The notes under the pieces: model-generated
What the model saw: the letters and a program-made list of their open reading frames with translations, nothing else
What the model was told of the DNA's origin: nothing
Database searches by the model: none
Part shown: one piece after another, positions 1-13,600 of the stretch
Numbering within the stretch: the stretch's first letter is position 1
How the letters are laid out: each line of letters starts with the position of its first letter
Assembly: GCF_965363235.1 (NCBI RefSeq)
Contig: NC_134841.1
Coordinates: forward strand, 36,237,440-36,301,439
DNA length: 64,000 nucleotides
Source: Mytilus galloprovincialis
Taxonomy: Eukaryota > Mollusca > Bivalvia > Mytilida > Mytilidae
Direction: 5' to 3'
Program-made: the position numbers and the translations under genes

Positions 1-60
1 TGAAGATTTTATAGATTTAGATCATGCAACAAACAAATAAACAATGCATAACATGTCTAC

Positions 61-1604
61 CTTATCTGTTTTACTGCTCGGCTTCAAAATGGCTGGTATC
101 TTTCTCTCCACACATTTTCGAATCCAGTTCAAACTACTATAATATATTAAAACAACAGATTTAGATTATTCTAAAAAATATTAAACTGGGGAGCTTAATG
201 ACATATTTTGTAAACTGCTACTATATAGTAAAATCTGCTCTAATATCATGCAAATGTCCCGCAACAAATTTATCAATGTGGCTCCTCCATCATGCATAAT
301 TTTGTGAGAAAAAAAAATCAATACAAAAAAATGTCCATTCTCCAACAAAAACAAGTGATATAGTATTTAAAATTAATAGTTGAAAAGTTACTCTGTAAGT
401 GATGTGCTGAATAAAATTTGTATAGCACAAAAAAACAGATTATAGTTTTTTTGTTATTGATTAAATGAAATACTATTAGTTTTGATACATTGAATGTCAC
501 ATTTAGCTTCAGGTTTTACCCTGTCCCGTAAATTTTAATAATCACATCAAGCAAACAGTTGAGTAAATCAAGTTTTAAAATGAGCAAAACTTAGAGGACT
601 TTAGGCCATTTTATTACCTTAATGAATCCTCTGGCTCTGCCTGAGAGGTAGCTTTAAATGTTGCTCCTGCTAATGACTGAGTAAAATGAGCATATGGTTG
701 AGTGAAACAGTAATGGTACAGTCCAGGTTTGACATTCCCTGTCAGTCTTGTGGCCTTTCCAGGTTTATGTGAAATGTTTGGTAGTTGCTGAGGTTCCCAC
801 TGACTTACTATGTTTGTTCCAAATAAGCCTTTTAGCATCTGCAACACAGAAGAGAGAAAACAATGGTAAAAAAAGACAGACAAATCTAATTCAATGTCAA
901 TATCATTAGGTTAATAGATAAAAGAAATTGTATGAGAGTGTGACATGTAGTACCAAATATAGTTAGACAAACTAAAATTTCTTTTTTTCCCATTACAATA
1001 TTTTACTATTTAAAATAGCATGTGTGTATACTATGGAAACATAAAATACAAGACTAAAGTCATTTTGAAAATAAAGTACAAATTATACCTTTCTACCTTC
1101 ATCAAGTTGTTCAAAAGTCATTGTCCATAAACCAGAAATTTCATTTAACATGGTCTTAGAATGAGATAGCTTATTGAATTTTAAAGTTTGAGAAACCAAA
1201 TTTAGGACAATTGTATGATAAATGGTTTAGATATAGATTTTCAATATCCCTGCTAGATATAAGCAGTAAATCAGACTTTGTTTTTTAGTAATATTCCCTC
1301 CTCCTTTTGAGTTATTGAATTTTAGTATAACTAAATAAGCAACAGCTTAACCTCTGTTCTAGTTTTGCAAATCTTACATTTGGTAATGTGTTTCCAATTA
1401 ATATGAAAAGAACTATACCTGTTGTACACAAAGGATGGAGACAGTAGGCTCCAGAGAAACAGTCACTCTCAAGTATCCTAAGAACTCCTCTGTAGACTTC
1501 CCTATATCTGATATCGTCGATATTTCTAAAATCTGTGACAGTACATCTAATGCTGTCTTTAATATTGTACAAAACTTGTCTGTAGAACTCAGGTCTAAGG
1601 ATCG
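61..1604 (-). CDS. HTT: HTT exons 20-22 (last exons in window)
   Basis: Exons 1419-1604, 618-838 and 61-136. Exon 20: [11 protein letters not shown] and [19 protein letters not shown] (human [30 protein letters not shown]). Exon 21: [13 protein letters not shown] and [20 protein letters not shown] (human [33 protein letters not shown]). Exon 22 is short and less conserved ([16 protein letters not shown] then KTDK); its phase and splice sites fit, and it corresponds to human WFDVLQKVSTQLK through NRADK. The gene continues leftward outside the window. Confidence 0.93.
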
Positions 1605-4600
1605 CTATGAAAGAGAAGTTTAGGAATGATTATGTAACATAAACACTGTCAATGCACTAAACAAAGTGAGCTTTACTCATCATAAGATCTGTCAACCCAG
1701 CAAGAATTCTTCAAACAATACAGAAGGCTCCAGATAAAAAATTCAAATGTTTGCGTGGCTCAGTCTTCAGTTTTCTATGTTGTGTTTTGCGAACTGTTGT
1801 CCGTCTTTTTATTTTTTCCATTTTTGAGTCATGGGTTTGTCAGTTTATTTTGGCCTTATGAGTTAAAATGCCCCTTTGATATTTTTTGCCTCTATTTTCA
1901 AACTGTATAAATATGTACTAATTGCATCTACTTGTAGTTTTTTAATACTAAAAAATCAGTACTTTTAATACCTATAATTCAAACAATGCAACAGTGGACA
2001 CTTTGTACTTTGCATTTAAATCATAACAGTAAATTAATTTTAAAATCTGTCATATAACTGGATGTACAATGTAAATGAGAGTGGATACCAATATTGTATC
2101 AGAGTACTTATTCTAGAATGGCCCAATCAGATAACTTAACATTTGATGCTGATGACCCTGATACTGTTGTCTGAAAAGTAAAAGCTATTCAAAAAGTCTA
2201 CACAAAACACCATTTTAAAGAAAGAACATTTACCTGATAATTTGAGTAAGCTCCCTTGAACACTTCATATAATTTCATATAATGAGGAGTATTATAAAAT
2301 AATCCTATTGCATCTTTCTTATTCTTTTCTTTATCTGGTTCTTTATCTTTTTCTGTAATAAAAACAATATTATTTACAACAATGATGAGTTTTTTTTATG
2401 CAGATACTTGCTGTGTAAAATTCTCAATAACATGTTCCTAAATGGGAAAACATAAAAGACCTACAACAAATTAAAGTTTTGAGTTATAAATATTTTATGC
2501 AGTAAATGGTCTTTACATTAACTTTTTCAGGTTTTAAAAAAAAACATGCAATAAGAAATACTTTACATTGAGTACACAATTTTCAATTAATTTACTTTAT
2601 TCTTTCTTCAATGGCTCACATTGTATGTTATAAATTCAATTTTGAACATGAATTAGAAGATCTCATGAATTAGAAGATCTAATTGATTTATTGACTAAAT
2701 GTGCATCTCAACACATTTCTCATTTATTATACTTATATACATGAACATTATACCTTTGGTTTGTTTCTGAGGTGTTGATTTATCTGGCGTAGTAGTGGTG
2801 CCACCTGGTGAGTTCTCTACCTTAGATTTACGTTTAATTGGACTCAAAGAAGGAGCATTTGGTAAAGAGGGTAAGGTTGGTTTCATCTGTGGAGGACCAG
2901 GCACATTTTCTTCTATTACATGAGTAAATATGTTCAGCAACCTGAAAAAAAAGCATTGCCAATTATATTCTAATTAGTCAAAATATACATTAACTGGATT
3001 TGGTGTTGACGGCAGATCATTGATAGTCTATGTTTTTCAGTTAAAAAAAAAATCCTCAAATTAAGTGCTTGAAATATTGCAAATACATGTTTATTGTTAA
3101 AGTTAACATATTGAACTTAAGATATAACTTGGTAACTTGGTTTGAATTGTTGGGTTGCTGTCTCATTTACTCTACATATCTTTTTGTCATCAAAGATTTA
3201 AAGAACTCTAATATTTACTATACTTTTAAAGTCTTTTTATAACGAATACAGAATTCAGCGGTTGCTAAAGATTCTTGATTATTCTGTCGACATTAAATGA
3301 AGATCAAGTGATTTTAATAATATTACACATCAACTTGAACATTACATTTTCTAGGTTCAAGTTCTTGTTATACCAATAAATATTGATATTAAACCCATCG
3401 TATTTCTGCCTTTGACTACAGCAGATACAATACAAAAGCTGTTCCTTATTGCAATTGATACTATTGATTTTGCTATCAAGCAGCAGATATTTGTGTTTTG
3501 TTCCAATTGACATTTCAATATAATGTAATACCAGTATTTTGCAATCATGTACATATGAATATAATCAGTTTTATCTATTTCATCAGCAATTCTGATAGAC
3601 AGTAATAGAGTGTGTTAAAGAAAACATCTGTAATCAAAGAAACCATGATTCTATCAAACAGAATACCAGGTATGAAATAACTGACCTTGCTATATGAGTA
3701 AACAGTTGATCTATTAGTGGAACCAGTACTCTGTCAGAGATTGCTGCCCATTTAGTTTCAGGATGTTCTTCTGTATGATGACTATCATCTATAACTTTTA
3801 AGGACTTATATGTAGCTCCTGAAAAAAGAGATTTAGATTGGTTGATTAATTGATTTTTTTTTTCATTGAATTCTTGAACAGATTTTGCATGAAATCATCT
3901 TCATTATAATATCTTTCCAAATCAATATGTTACTTTAAATACAAAGGATATAAAGTAAATATTATAATTTCTTGACGAATGTTAACATTTTCGACTAAAT
4001 TTTTATGTATTATACAATAATTTTTGTCAGAAAAATACCCCTTGATGGATTGACATTTTTTGATTGTGTCAAATTCTAATTTGTGGAATATATTAAATTG
4101 AAAGTATTAAACTAAGATCATATTTTACATCATGTTTTTACATTTTTACAGTATAATGCTGTTTGGTAAATCTTTGCACTGTCATCCATATGAAAACCGA
4201 ATTATCTTTATATAAATTTATTGTATAAATGATATGATTTTTTTGGGGGGAAATTGGTCCAACGTATATCAGAGGCAATCACAAACTATGAATAGTTTTG
4301 ACAGATAGGAATATATTTGGAGGGTGGATTTACAAGTCTATTGAATTATATGGAATAGACTGTATACAAACCAGCTACTAAATTTCCTGCCAGCTTCAGA
4401 GCATCACTATGAGCTTTAATGTCCAGACTGACCATGTGTGAGGTAAGCAAGGACAGGACAATGGTCAAAAGTCCACCACCAGACCCTGTGGTCATCTCAT
4501 CTATACTATGGGTACTGCAAATAAATAATATAGTCTGAGTATGAATTTATCAACAAAGGCAAACCAATAGTCAACCTGATCGAGTGGCCATATTTTAGGT

Positions 4601-7600
4601 TATTTCAATATAACATCAAGAATAGAAATTAGGAGTTAAATCACCATAAGTTTTACCCTGACACAAAAATCTGTGTATGTCTGAAGCTAGGAACTTTGTC
4701 AGTAGGAATGGGAACTTTAAAATGTAATAGATTACATTACAATAACAATGAAATTCAAATAATAATTACACTTGTATTTTACATGGTAATGGATTAAATT
4801 ACGATTACATATAATCAGATATTGCAAAGTGTAATCGATAAAAGGTGGTAACGATTACTGATCAAGATTATACCCTATGACTGTTTGTCAGTGATTGGCT
4901 TATCTCATATCTTAACATTTTTTGGTTATTTGGAGGCCTAAGCATTTATGCAAGATATTTAATGACTGTTTCTGTTGAGTTTATTCACTTCTTTTTATAT
5001 TCTGAATCATTTTAATACAGCTTGAGATATTGTATAGACATCTATCTATAGTTAAAGACTGTGTTGACCTCTAAATGTCCTTCGGTTATTTGTGTAATTT
5101 AACATGTACTCAAAATCTAATTTTATTCAAAAATGAACTTGATCGAGAACTTTGTCAGGTTTGTCAATGACTTATTATAAGTATTAGTTGTGTAGGTAAA
5201 ACAAATTAACATGAGTGGCAGAAGTCAGGATAGAGTTACTCATCTTGGTAAATAATTTTTTGGTGTTTTTTTTTTTTAAGAAAGTTATCTTGTTAATCCG
5301 TTATCCCTTAAACTACTACAATGGTGAGTGCAAAAAAACTTGATGGTTGAAATTACACTCACTAACCTGCATGAACTTAGTGACCTTGATGGAGGACGTT
5401 TACCAGTTTGTTTGGCTGTACTATCTTTAGGTACCAATGGTGTAGGTGGACCACAACACCATGAATGGCAGTAGACTGTAGCTGGGTAGGTCTCAGATAG
5501 TAGACATAAGGCATGACAACACCCATACTACAATAAAGGAAAAAATAAATACAAACTAAGCACAATATTACAGAGATATTTTGTTCCTTTACCGCTTGCT
5601 TAGGTGGAATAGCATTGGTAGTATCAGGTAGTCATATAAAAATGGTTTATTAATTTGTTATTATTGGTGGGATATTACTTTTTTGTGGATTTTGTGGTCA
5701 AAGGTATCAGTAAACCACAAATTTAAATGGTTCTCTGTGCCCAAAACCAAAAAATCTTTAATGCAAAATAAATGAAAATGGTAGTCTAGTCAACAATAGT
5801 TTTACACAAAAATTTAAACAAATTGGGTCCTTTGTATTTTTCTAAAATTTATTTAAATGTCTCTACGATCAGAGAGAGACTGGAAAACCATGAAGAAAAT
5901 TCAGAAATTTTTGAGAGGTTTTTTATTAAAGTGAATAATGCGGCTTGGTGATTATTGCAATAATAAATTCTCACAAACTTTTATCTGATATACAGATTTT
6001 CCTGAAATAACAATAATTGAACTAACTTTTTTGTCCATTTTTCAAAAACTGCAATAATAAATGCACGCAATACTTTCTGAATTATAGTATCAACTATGAT
6101 ATTCTAAAATCGTTTTCCATCTGAGTAAACTTACCGTCAACTGCTTGGAATCTGACATATTTAGGATATGTAGTAAGTTCATTACAACTCTTGATAAATT
6201 ACTCTCTACATCAGACTGTACAGGCACATGATTTATCACATGGTATGGTTTGACTAGACCCAGAACAAGGGGAGGTAAATCTAGACTGCTATCTTTTGTC
6301 ACATGACACATCAGTCCCTCCACTTGGAATCTGGATTCTGTTATAATAGGATCATGTTGGGAATGATCAACAGGAAAGAACAGGTTGGGAATTAATCTGA
6401 AAAATAATAACATATTCCAATTGAGCAAGTAAATAGTTAAAGTTTATGTTTTAGCTTTTGTTGTTACTTTACTTCCAAACAAGATTGCACAAAAACTTCT
6501 GCAGCAAAGATGTATCAAATTCAGAGTAATTTAAAATTATGTTGAAAATTAAGAAATCATTCTATGGACTTCCAATAGTCTTTTGGATAACAGATTTTAA
6601 ATACAATACAATCTAAAATGTCCTTACTTAAGTTGTTCCATATGATCCTGTAATAAATGAAGACCAAGATTAAATGTAAGTGTTAGATCTTAGACTTGGT
6701 TCTGAGTATGTTCAGAGCCTGAATACTGTGTTATGGCATCTTTAAAACTCAGGAAAAAATCTCTGAATAGCAGGACAATACTATCACAAGTGTCTGTGCA
6801 GCATTATGACATACTCATTTTTCATAAGAACTTACTTGACAAGTGTCTGTGCAGTATTGTGTCGCACTCTAATGTCATCTGAACCAAAATAGGCCATGAT
6901 GATATCTGATACAACTCGCTTTTGTAAATTTAATTTCTGAAGAAAAAATTTACAAAATATTAGATTTATCAATGGAAAATCATCTAGAATTATGAAGACA
7001 ATCACTTTTTATATTCAACATAGTCAAGACAACATTTCATTGGCATTTCTACATTTTACCTTTGTTCCTTCTGTCATTATCTTTTTCAATGGTAGACTCC
7101 CCAAAAAATGTGAATTGCTTAGGTATTTCTTTAGTCTTTTGTTACTGATAAAATCCTCTGGTAATTTGTTAATGATTGATAAAATGAGAATGGAAATATG
7201 GAATATGTCAAAGATACAATAACCTGACCAAATATCAGATAACAGCCGCAGGTCACCAATGGGTCGGCAACTGATTCTGTTTTCACTTGTGTACTTACTC
7301 CTAGGTAGTGGTTGTCTCCCTTCTGTACATCATCACAACACGATTCTAGATGTGTAACCACTCTGAAGTTGATAGAGCCAATCAAATCTAATATCTCTAC
7401 CTAGAAAACAATACAATTTTTCATAGTTTACGTTTTTCTAAAATTGTTTAACATTTCACAGCAGTTTTATAATTTTACTTTAATCATCCTGTATTTTTTT
7501 ATATCAACTATGTATTTAAATTGTATCACAGATCAATTTTAAAATGTGTTACTACGTTTTTTGATTGAGTTAGGTCATTCCAATTGATATTTTATAGTCT

Positions 7601-10600
7601 ATCTTTCTATGTTGTGATGTTATACTATTGTTTCAGAAAATGGAGAAGGTTTGGTACCATTAAAACATATAATCCCACTGCAATTGTTTGCACCTGTCCT
7701 AAGTCAGGAATCTGATGTTCAGTGGTTGTTATCTGTTTATGTGGTTCATAAGTGTTTCTTTTTTTGTTTTTACATACATTAGACTGTTGGTTTTCTCATT
7801 TAAATGGTTTTACACTAGTAAGTTTTGGGGTCCTTTATAGCATGCTGTTCGGTGTGAGCCAAAGGTCTGTTTTGAAGGCTGTATTCTTGACCTCTTATGG
7901 TTTACTTTTATAAATTGTTATTTGGATGGAGAGTTGTCTCATTGGCACTCATACCACATCTTCCTATATCTATGTAACAATCAATACATTATTGCATCAT
8001 ACAACAAAAGTCTTCTATATCTCTAATATTTGCTGATGTACATTAAAAATTTAACATTCAACCAATCGTTCTATATCGCCATAGACATGTGGTATTATTG
8101 TTCATCAATTTTCTGTTATCTGAGAGAAGAATTAGCTGGACTGTCTAGTACAAATCTGCTCTTCTCTTATCTCACTTGTGAACTTCCAAGTGATTTGGTC
8201 TGTGGTGGGGAGTTGCCTAATTCGCAATCATACCACATCTTCTTATTCTATATTACCTTCATTAATCAGTACAATTTTTTTTTCTTTTCTGAGAGTAGAC
8301 TTACCTTGACTAACCAGTATGGATTTTCTCTGATTTCCAGTAACTTAAGCAAAGCTTGTAAACCTATGTTACTGTCCACACTTAGTAACAGATCATGGAT
8401 ACATAGTTGTAAGGCTGATAATGCCAGTCTGACAGCAACAGAGGAACTGTCATCTAACACACCAAGGATCGTTTCTAACAATGTGGAAATTGTAAGAGCT
8501 GAAAAAATAATAATATATCTTTTGATTAAAGAATGGAATACATGTACCTGTCTACAAAAATAAGATACAAAATTTACTTCTCTATGATTATTAGAATACT
8601 TAAAACCCACTATCCCTCTACAAAATGGTTAAAATAAAAACAAATTAAATTAAATTTATTCTAGATGCCCTTTGTGAGGTACACTACAGCTTGGGTGGAT
8701 TTTGCTTTGTCCACCGGCCCATCATATTGTGTTTTTTTAATTAAATCAAGTCACAAAAAAATATTAAAATCTTTTCAATAATTTTTTTAATTTTGTGTAT
8801 ATTAATCAAATTCAATGTAGCCTATCACCCCTTCAAAAGTGGTTTAACTTTGATTCTTGATCTAGTCAACCATAAAAATGAAAATAAAAGTGAACTTTAT
8901 CGTCATCCAATTCATCTACATATAGACCTGACCAGCCTACAATCTTATCTATATCAAATGAATAATAGCTTATATATAGGAGATGTTGCATGATTGTAAA
9001 TGAAAAAAAAAGTAAAATCACAAAAATACTGAACTTAGAGGAAAATCAATTTCGGAAAGTCCATAATTACATGGCAAAATCAAATAACAAAACGCATCAA
9101 AAACGAATAAACAAGAACTGTCATATTCCTGACTTGGTACAGGCATTTTCAAATGTAGAAAATGGTGGATTAAACCTGGTTTTATAGCGCTAACCCTCTC
9201 ACTTTGATGACAGTCTCATCAAATTCCGTTATATAATGAAACACCTATCCTCCAAAGTTCAAATGAAGTGGATATAAGCAGTTATAGGTAACTGTATGGC
9301 TTTGGTTAACTATGGAACATACCTTTAACATCATAACCAAGAGTGACAGTCCACTTGTTAAAGTTGCCTTTAGCTGCCTTCAAGGCTGAACGAACAAAGT
9401 TACCAATCAGCAATGTCACATTGCCCTTTAACTGTGGGTCAAGGTGACTAGCATATATCATAACATCTTGTATCAACTGATAATGTTCTGAAAAAAATGT
9501 GATCACTATATGTCATGACATAAAAATAATTCTATTAAAGGCCTTCATTGATGAAATATTATTTTTTCAATACCCAATATTATTCTGACTTTGAACAAAT
9601 TGAAAGGTGCTACAAAAATTTTAATACATGATTTTTTTTAAGGTCACAAGAGTGTTCTAACAACTATCAAAATATAAAGACAATCATAAGGATTGATACA
9701 CGGACAGTATACATTGTGATCATCTGAAATTGCTTTTCACTAGATTTAAACAAAAATCCTTTACTACTTCCAACAAAATGTCAGTAACGCTTGATCAAGG
9801 TTGATATTAAATAAATTTACTACACTTACCAGTATCTACATCTTTGAACACATTATGGAAGAAGATTTCTGGTAAAATGTTAAGTATACAACTGATACAT
9901 CCCAAGGCTAAGGATTTGATACTGACACGAACTTTCCTGTCGGTAATTATCTCTCCTTTATCTCCAGCTAGTAAAAATTTACGACAAATATATCTAGCAA
10001 AGAAAACGATAGGTTTTTCATCATCGGTTAAAGCTCCTATATGATCTAAGGGAATGTCTGTATCTTTCAAACTATTTTCTGGTTGTTCTGAGGAAACTTC
10101 TATTTCAATTTCAGGATTTCCATTCATATCCTGTATAACAGACAACTGAGGTTGAGTTTGATGTGTTGGACTAAGACTCTGGACACTATCTAATGTCTCC
10201 TGACTACCAGTTCTCATTTGTGATAAATTGGACCTTTCAGATTTGTCATCGTTCAAATCACCGATCGTAAGACCAGAATATTCTGTGTCTGATGTAGTAA
10301 ACACAACCTGATTGCTGTCACTATTTATTTTCACATTCTCTGATTTCTGCGCCTTTCCATCATCTTCATCCAATATCTTGTCAGGTAAAACATTTTCAAA
10401 TTCTGTCATGAGATGTGATTGGTCAACAAGTTCGTCTGCTATGGATTCAGAAATATCTGTATCATCATCTACAGAAATGTCGTCTTCTAATTTAGACATA
10501 CTTGGTACAGCATTCATCCCTATGAAGAAGAAAAAACATCATTTCTATGAGTTTTCCTAATTTTGCTGGGAAAAAATGCTAACCAGGACCTAAGCATAAA

Positions 10601-13600
10601 ATTAATATTTTGTTCAACCTGTTAAATTAGTTGCTCTGCCTTTACTTTTTGTGCTTTTTTAACATTGATTCGATAACTGACACATCAAAACCTTACTTTA
10701 TGTTAAATTTGTTTATTCCCATAGCTAAATTTGTTTTAATTATTTTTTGTTTAGATGTATTAAAATCATTCGAACACAAAGTACAAGAAGTTATGATTTT
10801 TTACTTGAACAGACAAAGTCTGTACCACTATTTTACAATAAATTATTTATACTATTGTTTATAATGTTGCTGTGTTTCAGTTATCAGTCATTGAAAAAGT
10901 GAAGTGCTTTATAAGGACTGATTTTAAGTGTGGTAATTCTTGTGCCACATTATTCATGGCATAACATTTTTTTTCTTTCTTCCTAGATACTTGTCAGTGT
11001 TTTTATTTATTGTTTTGGTTTTAAGTGTATATCAAACAATTCCTATAAAGAAAGATTTAACATGGCTGTAAAATGCAAGCCTTTTTATTCATCTATAAAA
11101 ACCTTACAGCAATTTATAAATGATTAACTGCTGTGCAACAGTGCTAATACCTCCATATCAACATTCTTTTTGCTATAATCTACTATTTCATGGAAATATT
11201 ATCTCATGTACTGCCATTTAGTCAACTGAATACTAATATTTAGGGCAACTATAAATAACTTTTATCTTTAAGAAACTATAAATATCTTTTATTTAAGCCA
11301 ACTATAAATAAGTTTTATTTTAGCCAACTAAAAATCACTTTTTACTTCAGCCTTATTTAAGCCAACTAATAACTTTCATTGTCAATAAAAATACCCAACA
11401 TGACTATTGAATAAAACAATTGCACAATGTACCTAGGTCAGTTGTTTGTGATAAGACATCCACCTTGTACACAGTTGTCTTTTTAATACTCCCTCTAGTG
11501 TTGAGTATGGACAGTAACACTGGTGTGGGATGTTTAAATAACTGCTGACATACTTCTAAAGCAGCATTCACAACGTTGTGGTCTTTATGGTTCATCATGA
11601 ACACCAATATTTGTAAAACCTACATGTAGGAGATAAAAAAAAATATTATAGTGACCTCTTAAAATTACCCTAATTTTTATTATTTTTAAAAATACTCAGG
11701 ATGTTGATTAGGTTTAGAGAACTCACAAAGACAATCGAGTCATATACTCACTTGGAAACAGCCGATTCATGCAAACATGCTTTAAAAAGATCATTTTATT
11801 TAGTGTATATTGAAAAGCTTTTTAATCAGAAGCTGCACTAAGCTTGATTTAAAAAGACAGTCACATATTCTGTTCTGATTTGACAACATTTTTTTAATAA
11901 TGTACATATCTACAAATCCTTTTATTTGATTGTTTCTTAAGAATTTCTTTAATTGGTCTACACTTTGACAGACCATTTGCTATAACTACATTTGTAACCT
12001 ATGTCAACATTTTGTCAACTGATGTGTAAACTGAGTAAATGCACTCACAATCTTTCCATAAAAGTTTGAATAGAAAATTAAATTGTATTCGTTAGTATGT
12101 TACCTTTATCAGCTGTTCTTTGTTTCCTGTATCCTCTTTATCTTTAGCTGTATTCCCAAAACTTCCCTTCATTCCATGATCTTGATTGGCAGGGTCAGAC
12201 AAATGGGGGATCAACGTTCTTAGACACAACAGAATACCAAGCAACAGATATTGTGGCTGGTCACCATCGACTGGTATTACATAATCTGTAAAATCAAATA
12301 TAACATACTGTGGATTCATTATTATTCGTTGGATACCAATTTTCGTGGATTTCGTGGGAACAGGTAACCACGAATTCAAATGTTCTACGAATTGCAAGTT
12401 GTCTATAGGGTTGTATGCATATTTTGACAAAACCACGAAATCAAATATACATGAAATGAAGGTTTTTATCAATCCACGAAAATTGAAACCCACGAAAATA
12501 AATGAATCCACAGTAAATTGTCTTACTTATGTCAGGTAGGTTAGTCAACGTTCTTAGACACAGTAGAATACCAAGCAATAAGTATTGTGGCTGATCACCT
12601 TCAACTGGTATTACATAATCTGTAACATCAAATACGACATAAATTTACTAGCTCATGTCAAATAGGTTTGATGGGAACCTGCTCATGATGCATTTACAAA
12701 GCTTACTGTTCCGTGTGAGCCAAGGCTGTGTGTTGGAGACAGTACTTTGACCTATAATTGTTAACTTTTTTATACATGTGACTTGGATGCAGAGTTGGGC
12801 TATTTTTTGCTCTTTTGTCGGGTTGTTGTCTCTTTGACACGTTTCTGTTTCCCTTCTCAATTTTGCAATAAAGACGCTAAGTAGATTCAAAACAAAACCA
12901 TATTGAAAGAAAAACCCTTCCCATATTTAGAATATTTAACTTTATTATATTTTATATGCCATTCGAATATTAAATGAAAATCAAAAAGAAGAAAAAATAT
13001 AATTTCGATTGATAAATGCTTTTATACCACAAATTTCCTAACTAACTTACCAACAAGTATTCCTAGTAAGTATTTAAAGAAAGAGCCTGGACTCCTACTA
13101 TAACGACAGATCAATACTAAACTAGACGCAGCATTCCTTCTACATGATGCAAGGTTTGACCGCAGGTTTGGTAAAAAAGCTTTCAGGAGGGCCTACAATA
13201 ATATATATATATCAAAACAAGTAATGGATTTAATTCACCCTTCACTATTGCATATTTGTTAACAGTCATCAGCACTACACCCTTGTATAACAAGTTTCCA
13301 TGCATTCAGAATATAAAAAGACTAACAAGAATGTCCAAGTTCTCAAAAAGACCATTTAACATCATGGTAATAAGATGTTATATTGCTTGAATGTGATGCT
13401 GTCAAAGATTTTCTTTTAGGATTTTGTTATAGATGTGTTACTATTATTTTGGAAAAAAAATCATTTTACTAGAATAATGTTTGGTTTTGGGATATTTATT
13501 TTAATTGTCTCCCTTTGAAAGACTTTAACTTAATGTTTGAATCAAGGGTAATTTTTATAAAATATGAGTAAATTTGAACAGTTCCATTACACCAATAATC

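Noticed and set aside
1312-1623. Frames on both strands around HTT exon 20
   Set aside because: The 86-aa minus frame is out of phase with HTT and the plus frame is antisense; the correct frame gives [10 protein letters not shown] and meets both neighbouring exons in phase.
8030-8563. 177-aa plus-strand open frame
   Set aside because: It overlaps HTT exon 11 in antisense and repeat A text. The minus-strand reading matches human huntingtin and the plus one matches nothing I know.
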